In this document: positions 16,987 to 24,735 of the stretch, one piece after another
Position numbering within the stretch: position 1 is the first letter of the stretch
How the letters are laid out: each line of letters opens with the position of its first letter
NCBI GenBank assembly: GCA_947626225.1
Contig: CANQRH010000004.1
Location: 62,001 to 126,000 of the forward strand
Reading direction: 5' to 3'
DNA: 64,000 nucleotides
Origin: Candidatus Gastranaerophilales bacterium
Lineage (GTDB): Bacteria > Cyanobacteriota > Vampirovibrionia > Gastranaerophilales > Gastranaerophilaceae
Made by a program: the position numbers and the translations under genes
The notes under the pieces: model-generated
What the model was told of the DNA's origin: nothing
Seen by the model: only the letters and a program-made list of their open reading frames with translations
The model's database searches: none

Positions 16987-18090
16987 TTAATTAATTTGTC
17001 TAAGTTCTATAACTTTTTTGTTTTTTTCAGCATAGTTTGATAATGTTTCTATTGCGTCTAAAGATTGTTCGGTTATAGCGTGTGCATATCTCATTGTTGT
17101 ATGAATATCGGAATGTCCTAATATATCTTTTACCATTGTTATAGGTACTCCCGCACCAACCATTCTTGTGGCTGATGTATGTCTTAAATCGTGAAATCTG
17201 AAATTTTCAATATTAGCTTTATTGCACAAAGAAACAAAAGACCTTTTTAAATCGCAGTAGCGTTTTTGTGTAATCGGATTAACAAATACATATTCACACA
17301 CTTTTTGCTTATGCGCTTCTTTTAATATGCTTCTAACTGTTGAATTAATTGGAATATATCTTTTTTTACCGTTTTTTGTATAAAGTAAGGTTATTTTATT
17401 GCTTTCAAAGTTAATACATTTCCAAGTCAGGCTCAATATTTCTTCTTTTCTCATGCCTGTATTTAAAGCAAATTGAATTATGGGTTTCATATATTCAAGA
17501 CGCCCTGAACACGCATTTATTAGTCTGATTTCTTCATCGGGAGTTAAATATCTTTCAAGTTTATTTTCTTGTCTTAGTTTAGTTATACCCTTGCATGGAT
17601 TTTTAGATAGCCAATTATTTTGGATTGCAAGATTAAACATTTTTCTCAAAACTTCTATATCTCTATTTATAGTTGTGTTTGAAATATATTTTGCAGGAAT
17701 TTTAACTCCGTCAACAATTTTTTCTTTTACTTTAATTTCTTTTTTGCGGTTAATTTTATATTTCTCAATGTCAATAGGTGAAATATCTTTTAATTGCTTA
17801 TTTCCCCACAGTTTTTCAAACTTATATGCTTTTGCTACATTCGTTTTATATGAGCGATGATTTGTTTTTGAATATTCAACATAAACATTTACAAGCTCTT
17901 TAAAAAGTTTACAGCCGATATTTTCAACAAGGTCTAATTTACCTCTTAAAAGGTCGGTTTTAAATGCGTTAAAATAAGTTTCCGCATCTCTTTTTGTAAC
18001 GGCTTCGGGAATTGCTCTATGATAGCGAACCCCTCTAATCATAGCTTCAAAATACCATTTTTTGCTTTTCTTGTTTTGATAAATGCTCAT
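16987..18090 (-). CDS. Tyrosine recombinase (phage-type integrase)
   Basis: The 367-residue protein has an N-terminal AP2-like arm-binding part (KSKKWYFEAMIRGVRYHRAIPEA), a core-binding domain and a catalytic domain. The catalytic residues are Arg in NTGMRKEE (near 210), HDLRH (near 300-304), LGHSDIHTT (near 324) and the nucleophile Tyr in MRYAH (near 335). It lies next to attL and reads toward it, the usual place for tRNA-targeting integrases. It catalyses integration into, and probably excision from, the tRNA-fMet gene. A four-base gap separates it from the upstream regulator. Confidence 0.95.
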   Translation of the reverse strand: MSIYQNKKSKKWYFEAMIRGVRYHRAIPEAVTKRDAETYFNAFKTDLLRGKLDLVENIGCKLFKELVNVYVEYSKTNHRSYKTNVAKAYKFEKLWGNKQLKDISPIDIEKYKINRKKEIKVKEKIVDGVKIPAKYISNTTINRDIEVLRKMFNLAIQNNWLSKNPCKGITKLRQENKLERYLTPDEEIRLINACSGRLEYMKPIIQFALNTGMRKEEILSLTWKCINFESNKITLLYTKNGKKRYIPINSTVRSILKEAHKQKVCEYVFVNPITQKRYCDLKRSFVSLCNKANIENFRFHDLRHTSATRMVGAGVPITMVKDILGHSDIHTTMRYAHAITEQSLDAIETLSNYAEKNKKVIELRQIN

Positions 18091-18094
18091 TTAA

Positions 18095-18310
18095 CTATTC
18101 CTTATCTTTGTTTGGTATGTAAGTTATAAAATCGGCAGGCATGAGATGTAAAACTTCGCACACTTTGTCTAATACATCACAATTAATAGTTGATACTCTC
18201 TGTTTAACAAATGCGTGTAATGTAGCATATCTAATGCCCGTCATTTCTGAAAGTTTATTTATTGAAATCTCTCTATCTGCAAGTATTAGTTTTAAATTAT
18301 TCTTAATCAT
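18095..18310 (-). CDS. XRE/Cro-type helix-turn-helix regulator, 71 aa
   Basis: This is a compact Cro/CI-like domain: LKLILADREISINKLSEMTGI (helices 1-2), YATLHAFVKQRVSTINCDVLDKVCEVLHLMPADFI (recognition helix and C-terminal helices). It is transcribed with the integrase and divergent from the gene at 18415, as repressors of small elements are. It probably controls the integrase and the rightward genes through the inverted repeat between them. Confidence 0.88.
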   Translation of the reverse strand: MIKNNLKLILADREISINKLSEMTGIRYATLHAFVKQRVSTINCDVLDKVCEVLHLMPADFITYIPNKDKE

Positions 18311-18336
18311 TTTTTATCTTTCTTATTGTAATTTGA

Positions 18337-18368
18337 TTTAATTTGATATATAATAAGTATAAATTAAA
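18337..18368. promoter_or_regulatory. Inverted repeat in the divergent intergenic region, candidate XRE operator
   Basis: TTTAATTT (18337-18344) and AAATTAAA (18361-18368) form an inverted repeat around a TATATAATA-rich centre that can hold -10 boxes. It lies between the XRE gene and the rightward operon. AT-rich context makes chance possible. Confidence 0.35.
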
Positions 18369-18414
18369 CTATTTATAGTATAAGATAAATTAAAAAATTT
18401 TGCAAGAGGTATAA

Positions 18415-19332
18415 ATGACAGATTCAACAAAATTGATTATCCAAATTAATGAATTACTAAGTAGTTCTGAATTAATAAATTGTACCTATATAGAAAATAT
18501 AATAGGCAAAATAGAGCATCTGAAAAATAGCAATACACAGTTTAAAAGAAAATTTAATAATCGACTATCCGGTTTTAAACAATTCAAAGCAACAGATAAA
18601 TATCAAAATGGGATGAAAGTATTATTTTATAACATAAAAAATCTTTATGATATTTTCAATTTAGCCATAAACATTTCAGACACTAACCCCGATGATTATG
18701 ATATTTACTTTTGCATGTTGTGGTTATATAAACAACTGCCTCTAAAAAGCAAAAATCTTTTAAATAAAAATGCAAGAATGGATAGTGTTTTTAATTTTTA
18801 TTACTCAATTATCAATTTTGCATATACCTCAATTCAACTTGACGAAGAAGATACAAATGCTAATAAAGAATTTAATTTAATGATTCTATCGATTAAAAAA
18901 GAAATGGATGATTATTCTGATTTTTATCTATATGAATTATACAAAAATGAAAATTTTGAAAAACAATCGGAATTTTTAAAGAAAGTCTTTTGCATTGTCC
19001 TTAACAATATTTTAAATTTAATAAAAAATGATATTAATTCTTCTAAAAAAGATAGAAAAATTGTAGTTAAATACAATATAGACTTAAAAACATTATTATT
19101 TGATAATTTAAAGTTAAAAAATTTAACAGATGCTGAATTTTTAATTGTTAAAAATATTTGCAATAATTTAAATGATTTAAGCACAAAATATAAATCAAAT
19201 ATATCAAAATTTAATAAGAAAATAAAAAATCTTTTATCTAACAATGAACAATTTATCTTATATGATAAAAACCAAGAGAAGTATGTTTTTAATATAGATA
19301 GTTTTGATATAATGAACCTAGAAATTAATTAA
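18415..19332 (+). CDS. Hypothetical element protein, 305 aa
   Basis: AAGAGG precedes the ATG. The protein is predicted all-helical and rich in Lys, Asn and Leu, with no signal peptide, membrane segment or recognised catalytic motif. Its codon use is strongly AT-biased like the rest of the element. The first gene rightward of the XRE repressor is often an early, regulated function in satellites and phages, but nothing in the sequence shows what this one does. Confidence 0.75.
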   Translation: MTDSTKLIIQINELLSSSELINCTYIENIIGKIEHLKNSNTQFKRKFNNRLSGFKQFKATDKYQNGMKVLFYNIKNLYDIFNLAINISDTNPDDYDIYFCMLWLYKQLPLKSKNLLNKNARMDSVFNFYYSIINFAYTSIQLDEEDTNANKEFNLMILSIKKEMDDYSDFYLYELYKNENFEKQSEFLKKVFCIVLNNILNLIKNDINSSKKDRKIVVKYNIDLKTLLFDNLKLKNLTDAEFLIVKNICNNLNDLSTKYKSNISKFNKKIKNLLSNNEQFILYDKNQEKYVFNIDSFDIMNLEIN

Positions 19333-19483
19333 TATTGGTTTCCATTAGGTTGCCAATCGGTTGTCAATTTAACTATAAAACCCTTGTTATTCAAGCTTTT
19401 TTAAATTGGCTACCAAGTATTTAAATTTTTTGGCACTTTGTTTTCTATTATTTTTTTGTAACAAAAAAATTAAGGAGAAAATT

Positions 19484-19687
19484 ATGGAAAAAAATTTAAA
19501 ATTATTGAATTGCAAAGAATTTGCGGAGCTTTTAGGCGTAAAAATCTCCACAGTTTATGTGTGGATCTGTAAAAAACAACTACCTGAGCGGATTTATAGA
19601 AAATTGGGTAGGAAACCAATTTTCATTCAATCCGAAGTCGAGTCTTGGATTTTAGAGGGCGCACAATTTATAAAAAAGGAGGCATAA
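19484..19687 (+). CDS. Helix-turn-helix (MerR/excisionase-like) DNA-binding protein
   Basis: The ATG at 19484 follows AAGGAG; 67 residues. KLLNCKEFAELLGVKISTVYVWICKKQLPERIYRKLGRKPIFIQSEVESWI is the winged-helix pattern of HTH_17/excisionase and AlpA-type proteins. It reads four bases before the replication gene. In integrated elements such proteins direct excision or activate the integrase. Which of the two applies is inference. Confidence 0.85.
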   Translation: MEKNLKLLNCKEFAELLGVKISTVYVWICKKQLPERIYRKLGRKPIFIQSEVESWILEGAQFIKKEA

Positions 19688-19690
19688 AAA

Positions 19691-21292
19691 ATGACAAATG
19701 CCTCTAGTAATTTAAGCTTGACCCTTATAAATAATATACCACAAGAAATAACAGGCTTTGAGCGATTTGTTGGATATAATTCAAATAAAATGCCAATCAA
19801 TTTGTATACAGGCAATAACGCAAGTATATCAAATCCAAGTACTTGGTGCGATTTTAGAACTGCAATCGAAAATATGGAAAAATTTAGGAATGCAATTGGT
19901 ATGGGCGTTGTTTTGGGCAATACTTCATTAGGTAAACTCTGTGGCATTGATATTGATTGTTGCATTGATGATGAGGGAAATATTGCAAAAGAAGTAAAAG
20001 AAATAATATCAGAAATTAACAGTTACACCGAATACTCCCCAAGCAAAAAGGGTGTTCATATTTTGTTATACGCAGAAAAAAAGACTCAAATATGTAAAAA
20101 TACAAGATTGGGATGGTGCAAAGCACTTGAAGTATACGATTTTGGTCGATATTTTACATTAACAGGCGATGTGATATATAGAAAATCAATTGAATATAGA
20201 CAAAAAGAACTTAATAAAATAGTTGATAAATATTTAATTACACCTAAAATGCAGAATAAAACGAGGATAGTGGCAAATCTTGAAAATGAAGCAATTAAAT
20301 CTGATGAAAAGTATTTCCGCATAGGACTTGAAAAAGACGAATATTTAAAAATTTTATATGAAGGAAAAAGACCGAACGGAAATGAAAGTGAAGACGATAT
20401 GGCGCTTTTATCTAAACTTTCTTTTTGGTGTAATGGAAATGAAAATTTAATAAAAGAAACTTTTTTAAATAGTCCGCATGCCTGTAGTAAAGATGAAAAC
20501 CACAGGAAAAAACTATGCAGAATTGATTATCTCGATAGAACACTTGAAAAAATCTCAAATTATGATTTTGCACGCCAACAAAATGAAAATTTCATTAGAA
20601 ATAATAAAAAAGAAGATGTAGTGCAAATATTGCAAACAGACAAGTTAAAGAACCTAATTAATGGTATATCTAGGGTTAATAATGAAAATGACATTGATTG
20701 GGTTGTAGAAAATGTCTTTGCACGAGATTATGTTTCAATATTTTTTGGTGAAGCAGGTAGCGGAAAAACTTGGCTAATTTTGGATTTAGCTATTGTTCTA
20801 AGTCATGGCGGTCTGCTATGGAACAATATTGAGGTTGAGCAGGCAAAAATTTTATTATTTGAAGGCGATACTCCGGTTTCTATGCTCAAAGAGCGCATTA
20901 ATAAACTAAATAAAACTGCCAATGACAATTTTTTTAGCTATGTAAGCAGATACCAAGCGGAAGAAGAAAACATAAACCTTGCTTTATCAACACAAGAAGG
21001 ACGTACCAATTTTGAAGAATTTATAAAATTAAATAAACCCGATTTAGTCATAGTTGATACCCTGATTTCGTTTATTGATGATGAAGTGGATGCAAAGAAC
21101 GTCAAACCTATTGTAGATTTTTTGCGCATTATAGCGAGCAAATATCACATTCACATAATTATTGTTCATCATTCAAGAAAGCGAGAAAGTGGCGAAAATA
21201 GAAGTAAACTTGACCAATCTGACGTAATAGGTAGTTCAATAATAACACGATTAGCAAGTATAGTAATAGGAGTTGATAAATATGCAGAATAA
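19691..21292 (+). CDS. Primase/polymerase-like plus RecA-type helicase replication protein, cut short by a frameshift
   Basis: The N-terminal half resembles small archaeo-eukaryotic primase-polymerase domains: GIDIDCCID (metal-binding Asp pair), YSPSKKGVHILLYAE and ALEVYDFGRYFTLTGD. The C-terminal half is a RecA-like ATPase (RepA/AAA_25 type) with Walker A GEAGSGKT near residue 354, Walker B LVIVDTL near 458 and HIIIVHHSRKR. The frame stops within the ATPase fold after VIGVDKYAE. The missing last strands continue in the next frame at 21273. It would replicate the excised element. Confidence 0.85.
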   Translation: MTNASSNLSLTLINNIPQEITGFERFVGYNSNKMPINLYTGNNASISNPSTWCDFRTAIENMEKFRNAIGMGVVLGNTSLGKLCGIDIDCCIDDEGNIAKEVKEIISEINSYTEYSPSKKGVHILLYAEKKTQICKNTRLGWCKALEVYDFGRYFTLTGDVIYRKSIEYRQKELNKIVDKYLITPKMQNKTRIVANLENEAIKSDEKYFRIGLEKDEYLKILYEGKRPNGNESEDDMALLSKLSFWCNGNENLIKETFLNSPHACSKDENHRKKLCRIDYLDRTLEKISNYDFARQQNENFIRNNKKEDVVQILQTDKLKNLINGISRVNNENDIDWVVENVFARDYVSIFFGEAGSGKTWLILDLAIVLSHGGLLWNNIEVEQAKILLFEGDTPVSMLKERINKLNKTANDNFFSYVSRYQAEEENINLALSTQEGRTNFEEFIKLNKPDLVIVDTLISFIDDEVDAKNVKPIVDFLRIIASKYHIHIIIVHHSRKRESGENRSKLDQSDVIGSSIITRLASIVIGVDKYAE

Positions 21293-21620
21293 CATGACTG
21301 GAATTTTAAGTATTAAAAAATCATGGTTTAAGCAATTTAAGCCTTTAAAATTTACCTTAAAAGATATTGATGAAAATTACATAGAAATACAGTTTGATGA
21401 ATACGAAGAACTTAGATACAAAGCACAACAAGCTGAAAAATCAATATTAGAATATCTATCTGAAAATCAAATTAAAACTTTTACAAGAAAAGATATAGAG
21501 CAAGAATTAAAAAATGAACATTCAATAACATCTATAAAAAAAGCTCTTTCGACAATGATAGATAAAAGCATTATAGTAGCTGAAGGAACAACAAAAGATA
21601 GATTATATAAAGTTCTATAG
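21273..21620 (+). CDS. C-terminal part of the replication helicase, separated by a frameshift
   Basis: It overlaps the preceding frame at 21273-21292. The first part (MTGILSIKKSWFKQFKPLKFTL) looks like the last beta strands of the RecA-like domain. The rest (SILEYLSENQIKTFTRKDIEQELK..SITSIKKALSTMIDKSIIVAEG) is a winged-helix domain usual at the end of such helicases. Removing one T in GAATAAC (21289-21295) fuses the two parts in frame as AENMTG. It could also be translated alone from the TTG or an internal ATG. Whether this is a mutation, a sequencing error or programmed is open. Confidence 0.65.
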   Translation: MINMQNNMTGILSIKKSWFKQFKPLKFTLKDIDENYIEIQFDEYEELRYKAQQAEKSILEYLSENQIKTFTRKDIEQELKNEHSITSIKKALSTMIDKSIIVAEGTTKDRLYKVL

Positions 21621-21751
21621 TGTATAAAAATAAACCAAATAGTCCTAAGGCTTTCTATAAACCGTATTTTAATTTGGTTAATCATAATTAACCAAATTAA
21701 ATACTTGTTATTATTGAAATACAGTTTATTTGGTCTAAATATACAGGTGTG

Positions 21752-22033
21752 CTACATTTTCAAATAGCCATCAATTTTATTACACATATCAGGGTTTGTG
21801 ATATTTAAGTCAATTTGTTCTTTTGATTCAATGGATTTTCTTTTTGGATAGATATAATTCATCAAATCAAGATTAACCTTAACTTTTATATCAATCGGAG
21901 TTTTATTACTTTGCACAATATTCAAAAGAGCTTCTAACGGGCTATAATCACCCATAAGCTCAATAATTTCTTTTGTTTTTTTATTCGGTGTACCTTTTTG
22001 ACGACCGCCTGTTTTATTGCCGTATTTATCCAT
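21752..22033 (-). CDS. Phage-type small protein with GGRQKGTPNKKT start (terminase-small-subunit-like?)
   Basis: The 93-residue protein starts MDKYGNKTGGRQKGTPNKKTKEI and has a helical middle and the block NLDLMNYIYPKRKSIE. This G-R-x-K-G-x-x-N-K-x-T plus YxYPKRK-x-x-E pattern is common in small phage proteins encoded near DNA packaging or replication genes. I cannot assign terminase function firmly. It reads on the opposite strand to the replication gene. Confidence 0.65.
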   Translation of the reverse strand: MDKYGNKTGGRQKGTPNKKTKEIIELMGDYSPLEALLNIVQSNKTPIDIKVKVNLDLMNYIYPKRKSIESKEQIDLNITNPDMCNKIDGYLKM

Positions 22034-22104
22034 ATAACAATTATAGCATTGTGTATGGTAGTCTATTTTTATCTACTTTAGATAATTATTTATTTATAAA
22101 CCAA

Positions 22105-22245
22105 TTAAATTACCTGTTTTAAATCATTAAGCATATTATAGAAAACTTTAGGAGCAGAGCCATATCCAGCATAAAACTCCTCACAAGCATAGTGAATTAA
22201 ATAGCAGTTGCCGTTTTTAAGAAATTCTTTTAGTTTATTATCCAT
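22105..22245 (-). CDS. Small hypothetical protein, 46 aa
   Basis: The reverse-strand ORF starts MDNKLKEFLKNGNCYLIHYACEEF and ends NMLNDLKQVI; an in-frame ATG three codons upstream (22254) would add MVC. The sequence is well mixed and amphipathic, with aromatic residues, which is unusual for a chance AT-rich ORF. No clear ribosome binding site is visible. It lies between two minus-strand element genes. Function unknown; it may be a truncated protein. Confidence 0.4.
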   Translation of the reverse strand: MDNKLKEFLKNGNCYLIHYACEEFYAGYGSAPKVFYNMLNDLKQVI

Positions 22246-22303
22246 ACATACCATGCTAACACAATTAAAGCTTATTACGTAATGTCTTTTTATAATACCT
22301 ATA

Positions 22304-22633
22304 TTATTTTAAAACCTTAATTGTTTTAATAATTTTCAAGTATGCGTCTATTTCTTTTGATGATGAGAGGTAAATTTCTTTTATCAGTTCATCTCTTTTA
22401 GGATTTTTAAGCTCTGTGGAGCTGATACCAAATTCTAATAAGGAAACATTTAAAACATCTAATAGCTTTAAAAAACTATTTAATACCGGCGTTTGTAAGC
22501 CTCTTTCAATATTGCTTAAATTTTTTTCGGACATACCGATTTTTTCAGATAATTCAGCTTGTGTTAAATTTGCTTTTTCTCTTAGTTGTTTAATTTTTTT
22601 CCCGATAAATTTTTTATCATCATAAAGAACCAT
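22304..22633 (-). CDS. XRE-type regulator divergent from the Type III R-M operon
   Basis: The N-terminal HTH_3 domain is clear: IGKKIKQLREKANLTQAELSEKIGMSEKNLSNIERGLQTPVLNSFLKLLDVLNV (residues about 10-64). A charged helical tail of about 40 residues follows. It is divergent from mod, and the 189-bp space between them carries repeated candidate operator motifs. By position it could act like a controller (C) protein of restriction systems or as the element's second repressor. Confidence 0.88.
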   Translation of the reverse strand: MVLYDDKKFIGKKIKQLREKANLTQAELSEKIGMSEKNLSNIERGLQTPVLNSFLKLLDVLNVSLLEFGISSTELKNPKRDELIKEIYLSSSKEIDAYLKIIKTIKVLK

Positions 22634-22635
22634 GG

Positions 22636-22703
22636 TTATTATTCCTTATTATTAATTCAAAATTACCTTATAAATAATGACTTAATAACCTTATGAATAA
22701 TAA
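22636..22703. promoter_or_regulatory. Repeated ACCTTAT-AATAAT motifs, candidate operators of the XRE regulator
   Basis: ACCTTATAAATAATGA (22665-22680) and ACCTTATGAATAATAA (22688-22703) are direct repeats 23 bp apart. A related sequence in inverse orientation (TTATTATTCCTTATTATT, from 22636) lies closer to the XRE gene. Confidence 0.45.
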
Positions 22704-22769
22704 TTTAATTAAATAATAGAAATATATAATACTATTTATAATTTTTATGGTATCATGCTCATGTTTTAT

Positions 22770-22792
22770 AATACTTTTTTTTAAAAAGTATT
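22770..22792 (+). promoter_or_regulatory. Hairpin in the leader of mod
   Basis: AATACTTTTT and AAAAAGTATT form a 10-bp perfect stem with a 3-base loop, 30 bases before the mod start. It has no T-tail on the plus strand after the stem, so it is more likely a leader structure or protein site than a terminator. Confidence 0.35.
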
Positions 22793-22822
22793 GTTTATGA
22801 GAAAAAGATAAAGGCGGTAAAG

Positions 22823-23941
22823 TTGGAAAGTTTGATTGAACAGCTTCCTAAAATTGTAGAGGAAGGTAAAAAAGAAGTAGAAAAGATTATGGAACGCTTA
22901 GAAAGCGAAAACCATATCGGATTGCAAACTAATGAATTTGTTTTGCCTATTAGAAAAGAGGCAAATTTATTCAGAGGTAAATATCAAGAAATAGATGGAC
23001 AAAATTGGTTTAATAGACTTTGTTACGGAGACAATCTGCTTGTTATGCAGGCGCTTTTGTCGGGTGACGAAGCGGCAGGTTTACCTTCAATGAGAGGCAA
23101 AATCGATTTAATTTATATTGACCCGCCTTACGACTCCAAAGCGGATTACAGAACAAAAATAACCCTTCCTGACTTGGATTTAGAGCAAAAACCAAATGTA
23201 ATGGAACAGTTTGCGTATGCTGATTTATGGAACAAAGGGACCGTCAGCTATCTGAAAAGTATGTATCCGAGATTGTATTTGATGAGAGAACTTCTTGCTC
23301 TCAACGGAATTTTTTATATCCATTTGGATTGGCATGCCTGTCATTACGTTAAAATAATGTTGGATGACATATTCGGCAAAGAAAATTTTAGGAATGAAAT
23401 AATCTGGAAATATACAGGCTCGCTTCAACCCCAAAAAGATTTTGCACGAAAACACGACGTTATATATAGATATTCAAAATCGGCAGATTATATTTATCAT
23501 CCCGATTTAATTCCTTACAGCGAAAATTCCATAAACAGATTTGACAAAGAGGACGAAAACGGCAGATTTAAAATAACATATCGGGACGGAAAAGAATATA
23601 AAACATATATGAAAAAAGGGAAACCCATAGAAGATGTTTGGATTGACAAAATCGAAACAGACATTATGGAAATTCCAATAGTTATGAAAAATTCTTCCGA
23701 GTTTATGGGATATGATACTCAAAAGCCCGAAAAGTTATTAGAACGAATAATAAAAGCCTCATCTAACGAAAATTCAATAGTAGCAGACTTCTTTGCCGGT
23801 TCCGGCACAACGGGGGGCCGTTGCGGAAAAACTCGGCAGACGCTGGATAATGTCAGATTTCGGGAAACCCGCAACAATGATTATGAGAAAAAGACTTATC
23901 GACAACGAGGCAAAACCATTTTTATATCAAGCAATAGGTGA
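22823..23941 (+). CDS. mod: Type III modification methyltransferase (Mod), N-terminal part before a frameshift
   Basis: It starts at TTG (AAGGCGG six bases upstream). The order of motifs is that of beta-class adenine methyltransferases: catalytic DPPY ([13 protein letters not shown], near residue 99) first, then SAM-binding FAGSGTTG near residue 324. After TTG the frame runs into unrelated sequence ([13 protein letters not shown]...) and stops at 23941. The true continuation ([10 protein letters not shown]) lies in another frame from the G6 tract at 23812-23817. In this form the gene lacks its C-terminal third and is probably off. Confidence 0.85.
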   Translation: MESLIEQLPKIVEEGKKEVEKIMERLESENHIGLQTNEFVLPIRKEANLFRGKYQEIDGQNWFNRLCYGDNLLVMQALLSGDEAAGLPSMRGKIDLIYIDPPYDSKADYRTKITLPDLDLEQKPNVMEQFAYADLWNKGTVSYLKSMYPRLYLMRELLALNGIFYIHLDWHACHYVKIMLDDIFGKENFRNEIIWKYTGSLQPQKDFARKHDVIYRYSKSADYIYHPDLIPYSENSINRFDKEDENGRFKITYRDGKEYKTYMKKGKPIEDVWIDKIETDIMEIPIVMKNSSEFMGYDTQKPEKLLERIIKASSNENSIVADFFAGSGTTGGRCGKTRQTLDNVRFRETRNNDYEKKTYRQRGKTIFISSNR

Positions 23942-24734
23942 CTATCAAAAAGAAGTTTTTGCCTCAACAAAAGAATTCAAAAGAATTGGTGATTTATCGC
24001 AGGTTGTTTTAAACTTATTTGGGGCAATTCCATTTTTTGATGAAAATTCACCAAAAAATTTAGGGCAATTAAAAGGTTCAAGAACTCTTGTATATGTTGA
24101 TAGTCCTAAAAAAATGACAGGTGCAGCAACAATTAAAAAAGCTCTTGAACTAAAAGAAAGTTTTATGGGCGGATGGAATAAGGTTATAATTTTAGGCTGG
24201 AATTTTGCTTTTGATATAGCAAATATTTTGAAAGATATTGACCGCAATAAATTAGAAGTTTTGGTTATTCCGCCCGATTTATTAACTAAACTATCTAAAA
24301 ACAGCAGTTATCAACAACTCTTAAAAACAGGAGCAATAAGATTTTCAACACTTCAATATCTGACGATAAAAGAACCTAAAATAAACCCATATTCAAGCAA
24401 TGTCGAAGAACTGGAAGTTGAACTGGATAATTACGTACTTTTATCCCCAGATGCTCTTCCTTTAGATGATAAATATAAAGCAAAATTATCAGAGCTTATT
24501 GCAAAAGACCCTCTGGCACTTATTGAATATTGGAGTATTGACCCTGATTATGACGGGGAAACTTTTAGAAGCAAATGGCAGGATTATAGAGAAAATATTG
24601 CAAATGATGGCGATCCTTTAAGAGTAGTAAGGAAAGCGATAATCCAAGTACCCTGTAAAGATAATCGACAGATTTGTGTCAAAGCAGTTGATGTATTCGG
24701 CTTTGAAAGTATTGTAGTAAAGGAGGTATCTTAA
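23793..24734 (+). CDS. mod: Type III Mod, C-terminal part after the frameshift
   Basis: The meaningful sequence begins at about 23815 with [21 protein letters not shown], the usual continuation of FAGSGTTG in these methyltransferases. The remaining ~300 residues match the C-terminal half of a Mod subunit (about 636 residues in total if fused), including the linker [22 protein letters not shown]. The nearest internal ATG is 23850. One G fewer in the G6 tract restores a single frame. It is followed by res after one base. Confidence 0.75.
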   Translation: MPVPAQRGAVAEKLGRRWIMSDFGKPATMIMRKRLIDNEAKPFLYQAIGDYQKEVFASTKEFKRIGDLSQVVLNLFGAIPFFDENSPKNLGQLKGSRTLVYVDSPKKMTGAATIKKALELKESFMGGWNKVIILGWNFAFDIANILKDIDRNKLEVLVIPPDLLTKLSKNSSYQQLLKTGAIRFSTLQYLTIKEPKINPYSSNVEELEVELDNYVLLSPDALPLDDKYKAKLSELIAKDPLALIEYWSIDPDYDGETFRSKWQDYRENIANDGDPLRVVRKAIIQVPCKDNRQICVKAVDVFGFESIVVKEVS

Positions 24735-24735
24735 A

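Noticed and set aside
19333-19483. GGTTGCC/GGTTGTC and TTGGCTACC repeats as replication iterons of the element
   Set aside because: Only two or three imperfect, unevenly spaced copies are present, which is too little to support an origin.
23793-24734. Independent gene starting at the TTG of this ORF
   Set aside because: Its first seven codons are the out-of-frame reading of the FAGSGTT motif, and the remainder is plainly the continuation of the methyltransferase. It is listed as the shifted second part of mod.
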